From Hamadaea sp. (GTDB lineage Bacteria; Actinomycetota; Actinomycetes; Mycobacteriales; Micromonosporaceae): DNA of 64,000 bases. The translations under genes and the position numbers were made by a program. The stretch spans positions 1 through 64,000 of the forward strand of contig NZ_JABFVK010000087.1 of the NCBI RefSeq assembly GCF_013362815.1. The letters are read 5' to 3'. Each line of letters begins with the position of its first letter. Within the stretch, counting starts at the first letter, position 1. Under the pieces are notes generated by a model. It worked only from the letters and a program-made list of their open reading frames with translations. It was not told the origin of the DNA and made no database searches. Shown here in pieces: positions 36,041 to 44,086 of the stretch.

Positions 36041-36405
36041 GCTTCCGCCCTCTCACGCTCTCGGCGTACCCGCCGTCCATCGCGGGCCTTAACGAACGGT
36101 AACCTGCGGAACCTCGGTTCGGTAAGGCGGTCCGAAGCTACCGCAGAGTTCTCCAAATGCGACGGAGAGTAATCAACGATTTTCCTGCCTAATAGTGTCG
36201 GACTCGGACAGTTCGTGTCGCACACTCGCACTGTCCGTATGTTGATCACGCATCGGAACTTGTGTGAACCCCTAGGGGTTCGCTACGTTGTCCCGCAGTG
36301 CCTTTGACTGCGCTACCGATGCACAAGGTCAGGATCACCTGAAGTTCACCGAGGTGGTCGGGTCCGGAGAACGCCACCGGGCCACATCGACGGAGGGTGT
36401 TTGCG
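36041..36405. other. Divergent intergenic region upstream of the first M23 peptidase
   Basis: 365 bp between the B12-binding gene and the M23 gene. Its middle part (36150-36260) is relatively AT-rich. It holds the promoter-like element described at 36260-36289 and a ~115-nt leader with no recognised riboswitch. Confidence 0.5.
36260..36289 (+). promoter_or_regulatory. Putative promoter with CCCCTAGGGG palindrome in the spacer
   Basis: TTGTGT (36260-36265) and TACGTT (36284-36289) are separated by 18 bp and resemble -35 and -10 boxes. A 14-bp perfect palindrome, AACCCCTAGGGGTT (36267-36280), fills the spacer. The same core ACCCCTAGGGGT precedes the next M23 gene (37310-37321). Binding of a regulator in the spacer would directly control the promoter. 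Confidence 0.5.
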
Positions 36406-37113
36406 TTGCAGTACCGGCCGGAGCCGCTACGAGAGCGCGATAAGTACCGAGGTCGCCGCCGCGTCCCGACGCCCCCTCGCAGCCGCTACGTCGGCGTAGT
36501 CACCACCGCACTGGTCGGAGCCGGAATCGTCGCTCTAGGCGCCGGTGCCGCGATGCCCGATCAGAAGGCCAATGCTTCCGCTCTCGACAGCGCGGACAGT
36601 TCGACTCTCGCGCAGGAGCGCAACGCAGCCGCCGATCAGACCAGCCGTAACGACCGCACCGGTGGGGCCGGGCTGGCCTCTACGACCGTCGCGGCGTCCG
36701 ACGCCTGGCTGCTGCCGCTGCACGACTACGAGTTCACCTCCAACTTCGGCATGCGCTGGGGCCGCCCGCACAAGGGTGTCGACCTCGCCGCGCCGGAAGG
36801 CACGCCGTTCACAGCCGTCCACGACGGCACCGTCGTCATCGCCGAGTGGCGCGGCGGCTACGGAAACATGATCATGATCGACCACGGGAACGGCCTGGCC
36901 ACCGTCTACGGTCACTCGTCGCAGCTGCTGGTCAAGGCGGGCGACAAGGTGAAGGCCGGACAGGTCATCGCACTCGTCGGCAACACCGGCCAGTCGACCG
37001 GGCCGCACCTGCACCTGGAGATCCACGTCAATGGCGAGGCTGTCGAGCCGGTCGCCTGGTTCAAGCAACACGGCGTCGATCTGAAGCTCGAGATGGAGAA
37101 CATCTTCAGCTAG
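36406..37113 (+). CDS. M23 family peptidoglycan endopeptidase
   Basis: A 235-residue protein with an Arg-rich N-terminus, one membrane or signal segment (YVGVVTTALVGAGIVALGAGAAM) and a C-terminal LytM/M23 domain. Zinc ligands are in MRWGRPHKGVDLAAP (HxxxD) and GPHLHLEIHVNG (HxH), as in lysostaphin-type peptidases that cut peptide cross-links. TTG 36406 is preferred because GGAGGG (36392-36397) lies 8 bp before it; the GTG at 36397 overlaps that site. It is followed by a strong terminator. A second M23 gene with the same upstream palindrome follows. Confidence 0.9.
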   Translation: MQYRPEPLRERDKYRGRRRVPTPPRSRYVGVVTTALVGAGIVALGAGAAMPDQKANASALDSADSSTLAQERNAAADQTSRNDRTGGAGLASTTVAASDAWLLPLHDYEFTSNFGMRWGRPHKGVDLAAPEGTPFTAVHDGTVVIAEWRGGYGNMIMIDHGNGLATVYGHSSQLLVKAGDKVKAGQVIALVGNTGQSTGPHLHLEIHVNGEAVEPVAWFKQHGVDLKLEMENIFS

Positions 37114-37130
37114 ATCCGTCTGCGGACATT

Positions 37131-37160
37131 CGCCCACACCGTTGCGGTGTGGGCGTTTTT
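37131..37160 (+). terminator. Terminator of the first M23 gene
   Basis: A perfect 11-bp stem CGCCCACACCG with its complement, TTG loop, followed by TTTTT, 17 bp after the stop. Confidence 0.93.
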
Positions 37161-37309
37161 GCTGGTCCCCGCCTTGCCCAGCGCTGGTCTGTCGCGTACG
37201 GGATGTCCGGTTCGATGTGATCGCGGTCACAAACGTTGCGGTGATTCAGGTCACGCCCATTTACCTAGCTGAATTCTGTGGAAATGGCCCGATTTGCCGG
37301 AAGGCCGTT

Positions 37310-37321
37310 ACCCCTAGGGGT
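37310..37321. promoter_or_regulatory. ACCCCTAGGGGT palindrome upstream of the second M23 gene
   Basis: A 12-bp perfect palindrome, 67 bp before the GTG start, identical to the core upstream of the first M23 gene. A small hairpin AGGCAC-TCTT-GTGCCT (37341-37356) follows. Farther up, GGTCAC occurs as a direct repeat at 37225 and 37249. The flanking -35/-10 boxes are weaker here than at the first gene. Confidence 0.5.
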
Positions 37322-37388
37322 CGCCATTAGGGCTCTGACCAGGCACTCTTGTGCCTCGTGTCAACGAGGACCCCCGAGGGAGGCATTG

Positions 37389-38165
37389 GTGCCTGAGGAT
37401 AAATCGAAGACCGTTCTGGACGCTGGGCGGCGTATGACGCACCTCGTCACCCGGGTTCGGGGCGGACTCGCCGGCAAAAGCCGCAAGGTCATCGTGATCG
37501 CTGCGCTCGCCGGCATCACCGGAGTCGGGCTCGCCGCGGCGAACCTCTCCGTCACCCCCACAACCCCCACATCAGCCGCCGCACTGGACACGTCGCGGAG
37601 CGCCGCCGCGATGATCGCCGACCGTTCGGCGCGAGACGTCGCAGCTTCCGCGTCAGCCTCGACGGACGCCGCCAAGAAAGCCGCCGACGCGAAAAAGGCA
37701 GCGGACGCCGCGGCGGCCAAGAAGGCTGCGGACGCGAAGAAGGCGGCTGCGGCGAAGGCGGCCGCCGCCTGGCAGAGCCCGCTCCCCGGGGCGCAGGTCA
37801 CCTCCTGCTACGGACAGCGCTGGGGCGTACTGCACGCCGGGATCGACTTCGCCGCCGCCGAGAACACCCCCGAGCACGCCGTCGGCGCGGGCACTGTGAT
37901 CGCCGCAGGCTGGGTCTACTCCGGCTACGGCATCTCGGTGCTGATCGACCACGGCAACGGGACCTACACCCACTACGCCCACATGAACAAGACCACGGTG
38001 AAGGCGGGCCAGAAGGTCGCCGCCGGCCAGGTCATCGGATACGAGGGCTCCACCGGCGACTCGACCGGGCCGCACCTGCACTTCGAGGTGTGGAAGGGCA
38101 TGTGGGGGCAGATCGACCCCGCCCCGTGGCTGAAGGCGCACGGGATCACGACCAGCTGCAGCTGA
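37389..38165 (+). CDS. M23 family peptidoglycan endopeptidase with Ala/Lys-rich stalk
   Basis: A 258-residue exported protein: N-terminal signal or anchor (KVIVIAALAGITGVGLAAANLS), an Ala/Ser-rich segment, a highly charged helical stalk made of repeated AAKKAADAKK units (about residues 95-130), then an M23 domain with HAGIDFAA and GPHLHFEVWKG as zinc motifs. GTG 37389 has GAGGGAGG 5 bp upstream. The stalk probably spaces the enzyme away from the membrane. The paralogue immediately upstream lacks this stalk. Likely a wall-remodelling enzyme. Confidence 0.9.
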   Translation: MPEDKSKTVLDAGRRMTHLVTRVRGGLAGKSRKVIVIAALAGITGVGLAAANLSVTPTTPTSAAALDTSRSAAAMIADRSARDVAASASASTDAAKKAADAKKAADAAAAKKAADAKKAAAAKAAAAWQSPLPGAQVTSCYGQRWGVLHAGIDFAAAENTPEHAVGAGTVIAAGWVYSGYGISVLIDHGNGTYTHYAHMNKTTVKAGQKVAAGQVIGYEGSTGDSTGPHLHFEVWKGMWGQIDPAPWLKAHGITTSCS

Positions 38166-38183
38166 CCTCAACTCCATAGCGGA

Positions 38184-38224
38184 GCCGCCGCCCACGCCGG
38201 AACCCTCTGGCGCCGGGCGGCGGC
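38184..38224 (+). terminator. Putative terminator after the second M23 gene
   Basis: GCCGCCGCCC (38184-38193) pairs with GGGCGGCGGC (38215-38224), with an inner CGCC/GGCG pair, then TTCGTCTGCTG. It lies 18 bp after the stop. Confidence 0.7.
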
Positions 38225-38381
38225 TTCGTCTGCTGCTCTCGGCGTAACCATATAGACCACACGAACCGGACCCGGACGGGCCTGGATCGGGCAGCGGGGC
38301 TATGGTGCGAGACGTCCGGCATCGCCGGTCGTGAACGTGAGGATGCGAGCCGTGGGCCGCAGTTTTGGGAAGGTCTGAACA

Positions 38382-39332
38382 ATGGGCAAGAAGGTCACCG
38401 TCGTCGGCGCCGGCTTCTACGGCTCGACGACCGCGCAGCGCCTGGCGGAATACGACGTCTTCGAGACGGTGGTGCTCACCGACATCGTGGAGGGCAAGCC
38501 CGAAGGCCTCGCGCTGGACATGAACCAGTCCCGCCCGATCGAAGGCTTCGAAACCAAGATCGTCGGCGTCACGACCGGCCCCAACGGCGAGGGCTACGAG
38601 GCGATCGCCGACTCCGACATCGTCGTGATCACCGCCGGCCTTCCGCGCAAGCCCGGCATGAGCCGGATGGACCTCCTCGGCGTCAACGCCAAGATCGTCC
38701 GTGGCGTCGCGGAGCAGATCGCCAAGCATGCCCCCAACGCCGTGATCATCGTCGTGTCGAACCCGCTCGACGAGATGACCGCCCTCGCGCAGATCGCCAC
38801 CCAGTTCCCGAAGAACCGGGTCATCGGCCAGGCCGGCATGCTCGACACCGCTCGCTTCACGAACTTCGTCGCCGAGACCCTCAACGTGCCGGTCAAGTCG
38901 GTCAAGACGCTGACCCTGGGTTCGCACGGCGACACCATGGTGCCCGTGCCGTCCCAGTGCACCGTCGACGGCAAGCCGCTCACCGACCTGCTGCCCGCCG
39001 AGAAGATCGAAGAGCTCGTCGTGCGTACGCGCAACGGCGGGGCCGAGGTCGTCGCGCTGCTCAAGACCGGCTCGGCGTACTACGCGCCGTCGGCGGCCGC
39101 AGCGCGTATGGCCAAGGCGGTTGCCGAGGACAGCGGCGCTGTCATGCCCGTGTGTGCTTGGGTTGACGGGGAGTACGGCATCTCCGGGGTTTACCTCGGT
39201 GTCGAGGCTGCTATCGGAGCTTCGGGTGTCCGTTCCGTTGTTGAGACTTCTTTGACCGAGTCGGAGTTGGCGGGGCTCAAGGAGGCTGCTGAGGCGGTTC
39301 GCGCGAAGCAGGCTGACGTCGCTTCGCTCTAG
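38382..39332 (+). CDS. mdh: Malate dehydrogenase (LDH-like type)
   Basis: A 316-residue NAD-dependent malate dehydrogenase of the LDH-like group: Rossmann motif VVGAGFYGSTTAQRLAE, coenzyme-selecting Asp in VVLTDIVEG, substrate Arg in GLPRKPGMSRMDLL, catalytic His182 in LGSHGDTMVP. It oxidises malate to oxaloacetate in the TCA cycle, consistent with sucCD and icd nearby. Codon use changes in the last ~70 codons: T-ending codons become common (GCT, GTT, TCT), unlike the rest of the gene, and this continues into ung. A long hairpin follows. Confidence 0.96.
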   Translation: MGKKVTVVGAGFYGSTTAQRLAEYDVFETVVLTDIVEGKPEGLALDMNQSRPIEGFETKIVGVTTGPNGEGYEAIADSDIVVITAGLPRKPGMSRMDLLGVNAKIVRGVAEQIAKHAPNAVIIVVSNPLDEMTALAQIATQFPKNRVIGQAGMLDTARFTNFVAETLNVPVKSVKTLTLGSHGDTMVPVPSQCTVDGKPLTDLLPAEKIEELVVRTRNGGAEVVALLKTGSAYYAPSAAAARMAKAVAEDSGAVMPVCAWVDGEYGISGVYLGVEAAIGASGVRSVVETSLTESELAGLKEAAEAVRAKQADVASL

Positions 39333-39344
39333 GCGCTCTTTGGG

Positions 39345-39412
39345 TTAGGAGGGGCGAAGTAACCACCTCTGGGCGGTCAGGCTTGATCCCGCCGGTGGTT
39401 ACTCCGCCCCTC
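39345..39412. terminator. Long hairpin between mdh and ung
   Basis: Two 21-nt arms (39345-39365 and 39392-39412; ends AGGAGGGGCG and CCGCCCCTCCT) pair at 20 of 21 positions around a 26-nt loop. TCTGTTT follows. It begins 12 bp after the mdh stop and probably ends its transcript. Confidence 0.75.
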
Positions 39413-39455
39413 CTTCTGTTTGGCGCGGCCGTGGGGGTTGGGGCTAGTGGGGTTG

Positions 39456-39491
39456 GACGGAGTTGGAAGGCTCGACGGAGTTGGGAGGCTC
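39456..39491. repeat. Two tandem 18-bp repeats upstream of ung
   Basis: GACGGAGTTGGAAGGCTC is followed directly by GACGGAGTTGGGAGGCTC. The region upstream of ung is G/T-rich on the top strand. Confidence 0.85.
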
Positions 39492-39536
39492 GACTTGTCG
39501 GGCCGCATGTCTTACCTGGACGGTAGGGTGTGCGGC

Positions 39537-40214
39537 ATGGCCTTCGACCTGTTGGAACTTCTGCCTGGTGAGTGGCGGGACGTCATGAAGCCGCACCTTG
39601 ACCTGGATGTGGTGGCTCGGCTTTCGTCGTTTGTGGAGGGTGAGTACGCTTCGCAGATCGTCTACCCTCCCATCGACGATCTGTTCTCTGCCTTTCGGCT
39701 TTGTACTCCGGCGCAGACTCGGGTTTTGATTTTGGGGCAGGATCCCTATCACAAGCGGGGGCAGGCGCACGGGTTGAGTTTCAGCGTTCGGCCGGGGGTT
39801 TCCGTGCCGCCGTCGCTGCGCAACGTCTACAAGGAGATCCAGGAGGATCTCGGGGTGACTCCGCCGCCGAACGGGGATCTGACTCGGTGGGCGCAGCAGG
39901 GCGTACTGCTGCTCAACGCCGTGCTGACCGTTCGCGAGGGCACGCCGACGAGTCATGCCGACAAGGGCTGGGAAGCCTTCACCGACGCGGCGATCAAGGC
40001 CGTCAACGAGTCCCCTTACCGTGTGGTCTACCTACTCTGGGGCAGTTACGCACGCAAGAAGGCGGCCCTTGTCCGCAACCCGAACCACGTGGTGATCGAG
40101 GCCGGCCATCCGAGCCCGATGAACCCGCGCGGCTTCCTCGGTACGCGGCCGTTCTCGCAAGCCAACGCCGCCCTCGCCGAAGCCGGCCGGGGCGAGGTTA
40201 ACTGGGGCGCCTGA
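39537..40214 (+). CDS. ung: Uracil-DNA glycosylase, family 1
   Basis: Ung removes uracil from DNA. The 225-residue length is typical. The water-activating motif GQDPYH (Asp69) and the minor-groove loop HPSPMNPRG (His191) define family 1; LLNAVLTV and LLWGSYARKK are also conserved. ATG 39537 (MAFDLLELLPGEW) is the family start; an ATG at 39507 and earlier codons are open but run into G/T-rich repeats. The first half has unusual T- and G-ending codons, whereas the second half returns to the local C-rich pattern. Confidence 0.95.
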   Translation: MAFDLLELLPGEWRDVMKPHLDLDVVARLSSFVEGEYASQIVYPPIDDLFSAFRLCTPAQTRVLILGQDPYHKRGQAHGLSFSVRPGVSVPPSLRNVYKEIQEDLGVTPPPNGDLTRWAQQGVLLLNAVLTVREGTPTSHADKGWEAFTDAAIKAVNESPYRVVYLLWGSYARKKAALVRNPNHVVIEAGHPSPMNPRGFLGTRPFSQANAALAEAGRGEVNWGA

Positions 40215-40356
40215 GGTCGTTCGTCCGGATTCCGGGTGTGATTCTCGCGGGGATCGCGCCCGGTTCCCGCCCCCGGTCGGTACCCTCGGCCCGATGGCAG
40301 TACGCTCGTACTGTTAATGCGACTTGCCAACACCTCCGAGGGGAGCGCCCGGCACC

Positions 40357-41574
40357 ATGGCGAAGATCAAGGTGACCAACCCGGTCGTCGAGCTCGACGG
40401 CGACGAGATGACCCGGATCATCTGGAAGCAGATCCGTGAGCAGCTGATCCTGCCCTATCTCGACGTCGACCTGCACTACTACGACCTCAGCATCGAGCAC
40501 CGTGACGCGACCGACGACCAGGTCACGATCGACGCGGCCAACGCCATCAAGCAGCACGGCGTCGGCGTCAAGTGCGCGACGATCACGCCGGACGAGGCCC
40601 GGGTCGAGGAGTTCGGCCTGAAGAAGATGTGGAAGTCGCCGAACGGCACGATCCGCAACATCCTCGGCGGCGTGATCTTCCGTGAGCCGATCATCATGAG
40701 CAACGTGCCGCGGCTCGTCCCCGGCTGGACCAAGCCGATCGTGGTCGGCCGTCACGCGCACGGTGACCAGTACAAGGCCACCGACTTCGTGGTCCCCGGC
40801 CCGGGCAAGGTGACCGTCACCTACACGCCGGCCGACGGCAGCGCGCCGATGGAGTTCGAGATCGCCGACTTCCCCGGCGGCGGCGTGGCCATGGGCATGT
40901 ACAACTACGACGACTCGATCCGCGATTTCGCGCGCGCCTCGTTCAGCTACGGCCTGCTGCGGAACTACCCGGTCTACCTGTCGACGAAGAACACCATCCT
41001 CAAGGCGTACGACGGCCGGTTCAAGGACATCTTCGCTGAGGTCTTCGAGGCCGAGTTCAAGGCCGAGTTCGACGCCAAGGGCCTGACCTACGAGCACCGG
41101 CTGATCGACGACATGGTCGCCGCCGCGCTCAAGTGGGAGGGCGGCTACGTCTGGGCCTGCAAGAACTACGACGGTGACGTCCAGTCCGACATCGTGGCCC
41201 AGGGCTTCGGCTCGCTCGGCCTGATGACCTCGGTTCTCATGACGCCGGACGGGCGTACGGTCGAGGCCGAGGCCGCGCACGGCACGGTCACCCGGCATTA
41301 CCGGCAGTGGCAGAAGGGCCAGAAGACGTCGACCAACCCGATCGCGTCGATCTTCGCCTGGACGCGGGGCCTGGCCCACCGGGGCAAGCTCGACGGCACC
41401 CCGGCCGTCACCGAGTTCGCCGACACGCTGGAGCAGGTCATCATCGACACCGTCGAGGGCGGGGCGATGACCAAGGACCTGGCTCTCCTCATCGCGCCGG
41501 ACGCTCCGTGGCAGACCACCGAGGAGTTCATGAACACCCTCGACACGAACCTGGCCAAGCGACTCTCGGCCTGA
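40357..41574 (+). CDS. icd: NADP-dependent isocitrate dehydrogenase
   Basis: A 405-residue homodimeric eukaryotic-like isocitrate dehydrogenase, oxidising isocitrate to 2-oxoglutarate with NADP. Landmarks: [35 protein letters not shown] (substrate Ser and Arg), [30 protein letters not shown] (metal Asp), and the cofactor loop [16 protein letters not shown] 40357 starts the family N-terminus ([15 protein letters not shown]), with GAGGGGAG upstream. It follows mdh and ung but has its own ~140-bp upstream gap. Confidence 0.97.
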   Translation: MAKIKVTNPVVELDGDEMTRIIWKQIREQLILPYLDVDLHYYDLSIEHRDATDDQVTIDAANAIKQHGVGVKCATITPDEARVEEFGLKKMWKSPNGTIRNILGGVIFREPIIMSNVPRLVPGWTKPIVVGRHAHGDQYKATDFVVPGPGKVTVTYTPADGSAPMEFEIADFPGGGVAMGMYNYDDSIRDFARASFSYGLLRNYPVYLSTKNTILKAYDGRFKDIFAEVFEAEFKAEFDAKGLTYEHRLIDDMVAAALKWEGGYVWACKNYDGDVQSDIVAQGFGSLGLMTSVLMTPDGRTVEAEAAHGTVTRHYRQWQKGQKTSTNPIASIFAWTRGLAHRGKLDGTPAVTEFADTLEQVIIDTVEGGAMTKDLALLIAPDAPWQTTEEFMNTLDTNLAKRLSA

Positions 41575-41666
41575 CGCGTTACTCCGGTTTGGGTGATTCG
41601 TTACGAATAGTGAGAGCGGAGCCAGCCGCACTCACCCGAAGTGAATTCACCTGCCGTCCCTTCCCC

Positions 41667-41693
41667 GGGGCGGGCTCCATGGGAGCCCGCCCC
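41667..41693 (+). terminator. Putative terminator of icd
   Basis: A perfect 12-bp stem GGGGCGGGCTCC with its complement and ATG loop, then GTCCCTGTCTTTC. It is 92 bp after the icd stop. Confidence 0.7.
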
Positions 41694-41761
41694 GTCCCTG
41701 TCTTTCGGCGCTCGCCGTGCACCGGGAGCGCCCGCCCTGCGCCGGGAGCGCCCGCGCTTGC

Positions 41762-41832
41762 GGCGGGTAGCGCGTTGTTGCGGGCAGCGCGTTTGTGGCG
41801 GGTAGCGCGTTTGTGGCGGGTAGCGCGCTTGC
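41762..41832. repeat. Tandem ~18-bp repeat, four copies
   Basis: Units GGCGGGTAGCGCGTTTGT and variants at 41762, 41780 (17 bp), 41797 and 41815. They fill part of the 458-bp non-coding gap between icd and the S51-like gene and run directly into the family C repeat. Further right, AGCGAGCG-type short repeats (41923-41960) continue the low-complexity stretch. Confidence 0.85.
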
Positions 41833-41843
41833 GCGTTATCCCG

Positions 41844-41902
41844 GGACAACGCGGTTATTCGAGCTCGCAAGGCCGCGTTATCCCGGATAACGCGATGATC
41901 AT
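41844..41902. repeat. Dispersed inverted repeat, family C, copy 2
   Basis: Aligns in the same orientation with 19871-19930. It contains GGTTATTCGAGC and the interrupted palindrome GCGTTATCCCGGATAACGC, one base shorter at the centre than copy 1. It is intergenic. Confidence 0.75.
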
Positions 41903-42032
41903 GCAGCCGAGCGCCGGCCGAGCGCCGAGCGAGCGGGCGAGCAAGCGAGCGAGCGAGCCCGCGGGGCGAGGCGGAACAAGTGACGAGAAAAGGGGCACGC
42001 CCGTTCCCGGACGCGCCCTTTAGCGAGCGGTG

Positions 42033-43223
42033 CTACTTGATGCGCTGGTCCTGGACGGTGAATCCGGCCCCGGTCAAGGCATCACGGAGCGCGTCGGCCA
42101 TGGCGAAGTCGCGACCGGCCCGGGCCTGCTCGCGGGCGGCGCGTACGGAGGACACCAGGGCGGGGACCGCTTCGTGCGCCTCGGTCGCCAACTGCCCGAG
42201 CTGCACGATCATGCCGCGCAGGAGGCTGCGGGCGTGTTCGTGGTCGGGGGAGACGTTGGTGTCGGCGGCCCAGTCGTCGATCGCGGTCTCGAGTTCTAGC
42301 GCGGCGGCGACGCATTCCTGCACGTCCTGGGCGGCGAGGGCAGTGGCGAACCGGGCGTTGAGCGCTTCGGCGACCTGGCCGACGGAGGCGGCGGCCGGCT
42401 CCGCGGCGGCCTCCGAAGGCGCCGGTGGCGCCGGAGGGGCGACCGCAGCGGCCGAGGTGTCGGCGAGCGCTTCGAGCGGCAGCGTACTGCCGGTGGGGTA
42501 GACCCGGCTCTCGCCGCGTCGGCGCAAGGTCAGCCCGCCCTGACCGACGACCTGCACGGATCGGGTGGGCAGGTCGACGAGAACGGCGGTGTGCTCGTCG
42601 ATCCCGACGATCACCGACTCCTCGGGCAGCCACTGCTCCATCCGGGCGAGCCGGCTCTCGCCGAGGTAACAGAACCGGGTGTCGTGGTGGCCGCCCTCGG
42701 CGTTGTCGTAGTGCGGAATGATCACCGCCGGTACGCCGGTCAGCTCCCGGAAGATGTCCAGCGCCGGAACCCAGTGCGGATCGAGGCCCGCTTTGTAGAT
42801 CTCGTAGACCGGGATGGCATGGGAGCCGAGGGTCAGCGCCGCCGCACTCGCGAAGATGACGACCTTCGACTTCGTGATCAGGCCCGGAATCGGCGTGTCC
42901 CGCCAATGCGTCAAGGCGTACGTCGGGGAGCCGGGACCGGCGAAGAGCCACTCGGCCTGTCGCAACGAGGTCAGCGCTCGCTCAGCCTCCACCGGTGGGA
43001 GGTCGCGCCGCCGCCAGGAGACCACGCCGATGTCTCGGCCCACGCTGGCCTTGAAGTACGCCACCGCCCGGGCCGAGATGTCGTCGGCATTGGACTGGAA
43101 GCCGTATGGGGTGTCGAGCAGGACGGCGGGGGCGTCGCCGACTCGATCGAGGATGGCGCGATGAGGTTTGATCATGGTGGGCGTCGTCTCGCCCGATCCC
43201 ATGAGGACGATCAGTTCGGTCAT
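42033..43223 (-). CDS. S51-like (type 1 glutamine amidotransferase fold) peptidase with CysRS-like C-terminal domain
   Basis: A 396-residue protein in two parts. Residues 1-225 have the peptidase E/cyanophycinase-type fold: LMGSGETTP, FAGPGSPTYAL, and FASAAAL with Ser126 where S51 enzymes have GxSAGA; EEHTAVL-type residues DEHTAVLVDL follow. An Ala/Pro linker (255-280) leads to a helical region, and residues 361-393 (ending RDFAMADALRDALTGAGFTV) closely resemble the C-terminal helices of cysteinyl-tRNA synthetase. There is no tRNA-synthetase catalytic domain. It starts 5 bp after the alpha/beta hydrolase gene. Substrate unknown. Confidence 0.82.
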   Translation of the reverse strand: MTELIVLMGSGETTPTMIKPHRAILDRVGDAPAVLLDTPYGFQSNADDISARAVAYFKASVGRDIGVVSWRRRDLPPVEAERALTSLRQAEWLFAGPGSPTYALTHWRDTPIPGLITKSKVVIFASAAALTLGSHAIPVYEIYKAGLDPHWVPALDIFRELTGVPAVIIPHYDNAEGGHHDTRFCYLGESRLARMEQWLPEESVIVGIDEHTAVLVDLPTRSVQVVGQGGLTLRRRGESRVYPTGSTLPLEALADTSAAAVAPPAPPAPSEAAAEPAAASVGQVAEALNARFATALAAQDVQECVAAALELETAIDDWAADTNVSPDHEHARSLLRGMIVQLGQLATEAHEAVPALVSSVRAAREQARAGRDFAMADALRDALTGAGFTVQDQRIK

Positions 43224-43228
43224 TCAGA

Positions 43229-44065
43229 TCACTCCGCCAGGCTCAGCAGATCGGCGGCCAGCTCTTTGGGCCGTTGGGCGTGCAAGTCGTGGTCGCCGCC
43301 GGCGTACTCCCGGATGCGGGCGTCGGGCACCGCGGCGGCGGCTCGCTCGACCCGGCCCCGGGTCCGCTCGGCTCGGACGGGATCGTTGGGGAGCGCGGGA
43401 AGCAGCAGGGTCGGCGCGGTGATCCGGGGCAGCCAGTCCCACACGGGGTGGTCCCACATGTCCCGCACGATCTCCATGTGCCGGGGGATGGGCAGCCGCC
43501 GCTCGACCGTGCCGTCGGGCAGCTCCCGCAGGTTGTACGCAGTCGCCGCGACGGCAGCGGCCGACCAGTCGGGATGAGCCCGCCGCAGGTACGCCTCGAG
43601 GTCGCCGGCCCGCATCCCGTCGACGGACGGCGGCCGCAGCGCATCCTCGCAGTCCTCCCAGGACGCGAACTCGCCGGCGAGGTCGATCCAGCCGCCGTCG
43701 ACCAGCGCCAGCCCGGCGACCAGCTCCGGATGCTCGGCGGCGAACCGCACGACGACGTTGCCGCCCCAAGACTGCCCGGCCACGATCACCGAGCTGAGGC
43801 CGAGCGCGGCACAGACCGCCGCGAGGTCGTTCGCGGCGGTCGCCGTGTCGAAGCCGTCGGCGGGCAGCGTCGAGTCGCCGTGCCCGCGCAGGTCGACGGC
43901 CCACGTCGGGTGACCCGCCTCGACCAGGGCGGCCGCGGTCTCGTCCCACAACCGGGCGTTCGAGGCGAGCCCGTGCACCAGCAGGAACCCGCGACCCGGC
44001 GCGCCATCACCGAAATGGCGCACACTCAGGGTGGCGTCGGGCAGCGTGACATGCAGCGGTCGCAT
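43229..44065 (-). CDS. Alpha/beta hydrolase
   Basis: A 278-residue single-domain alpha/beta hydrolase, probably cytoplasmic. The oxyanion-hole segment is LLVHGLASNARLWD, the nucleophile elbow GQSWGG, the acid is likely the Asp in VPDARIREYAGGDHD, and the catalytic His is in GGDHDLHAQRPKE. The family acts on esters, epoxides, amides or halides, and nothing here narrows the substrate. The gene lies 21 bp downstream of galT and 5 bp upstream of the S51-like gene, so all are probably in one transcript. Confidence 0.88.
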   Translation of the reverse strand: MRPLHVTLPDATLSVRHFGDGAPGRGFLLVHGLASNARLWDETAAALVEAGHPTWAVDLRGHGDSTLPADGFDTATAANDLAAVCAALGLSSVIVAGQSWGGNVVVRFAAEHPELVAGLALVDGGWIDLAGEFASWEDCEDALRPPSVDGMRAGDLEAYLRRAHPDWSAAAVAATAYNLRELPDGTVERRLPIPRHMEIVRDMWDHPVWDWLPRITAPTLLLPALPNDPVRAERTRGRVERAAAAVPDARIREYAGGDHDLHAQRPKELAADLLSLAE

Positions 44066-44086
44066 GCCACCGACACTAGCGGGGAC

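Noticed and set aside
36100-37388. c-di-AMP (ydaO) riboswitch upstream of the M23 peptidases
   Set aside because: This riboswitch often precedes actinobacterial wall hydrolases, but I do not find its conserved GGGGGAACCA or CCGAACCCGTCAGCT-type segments in either leader.
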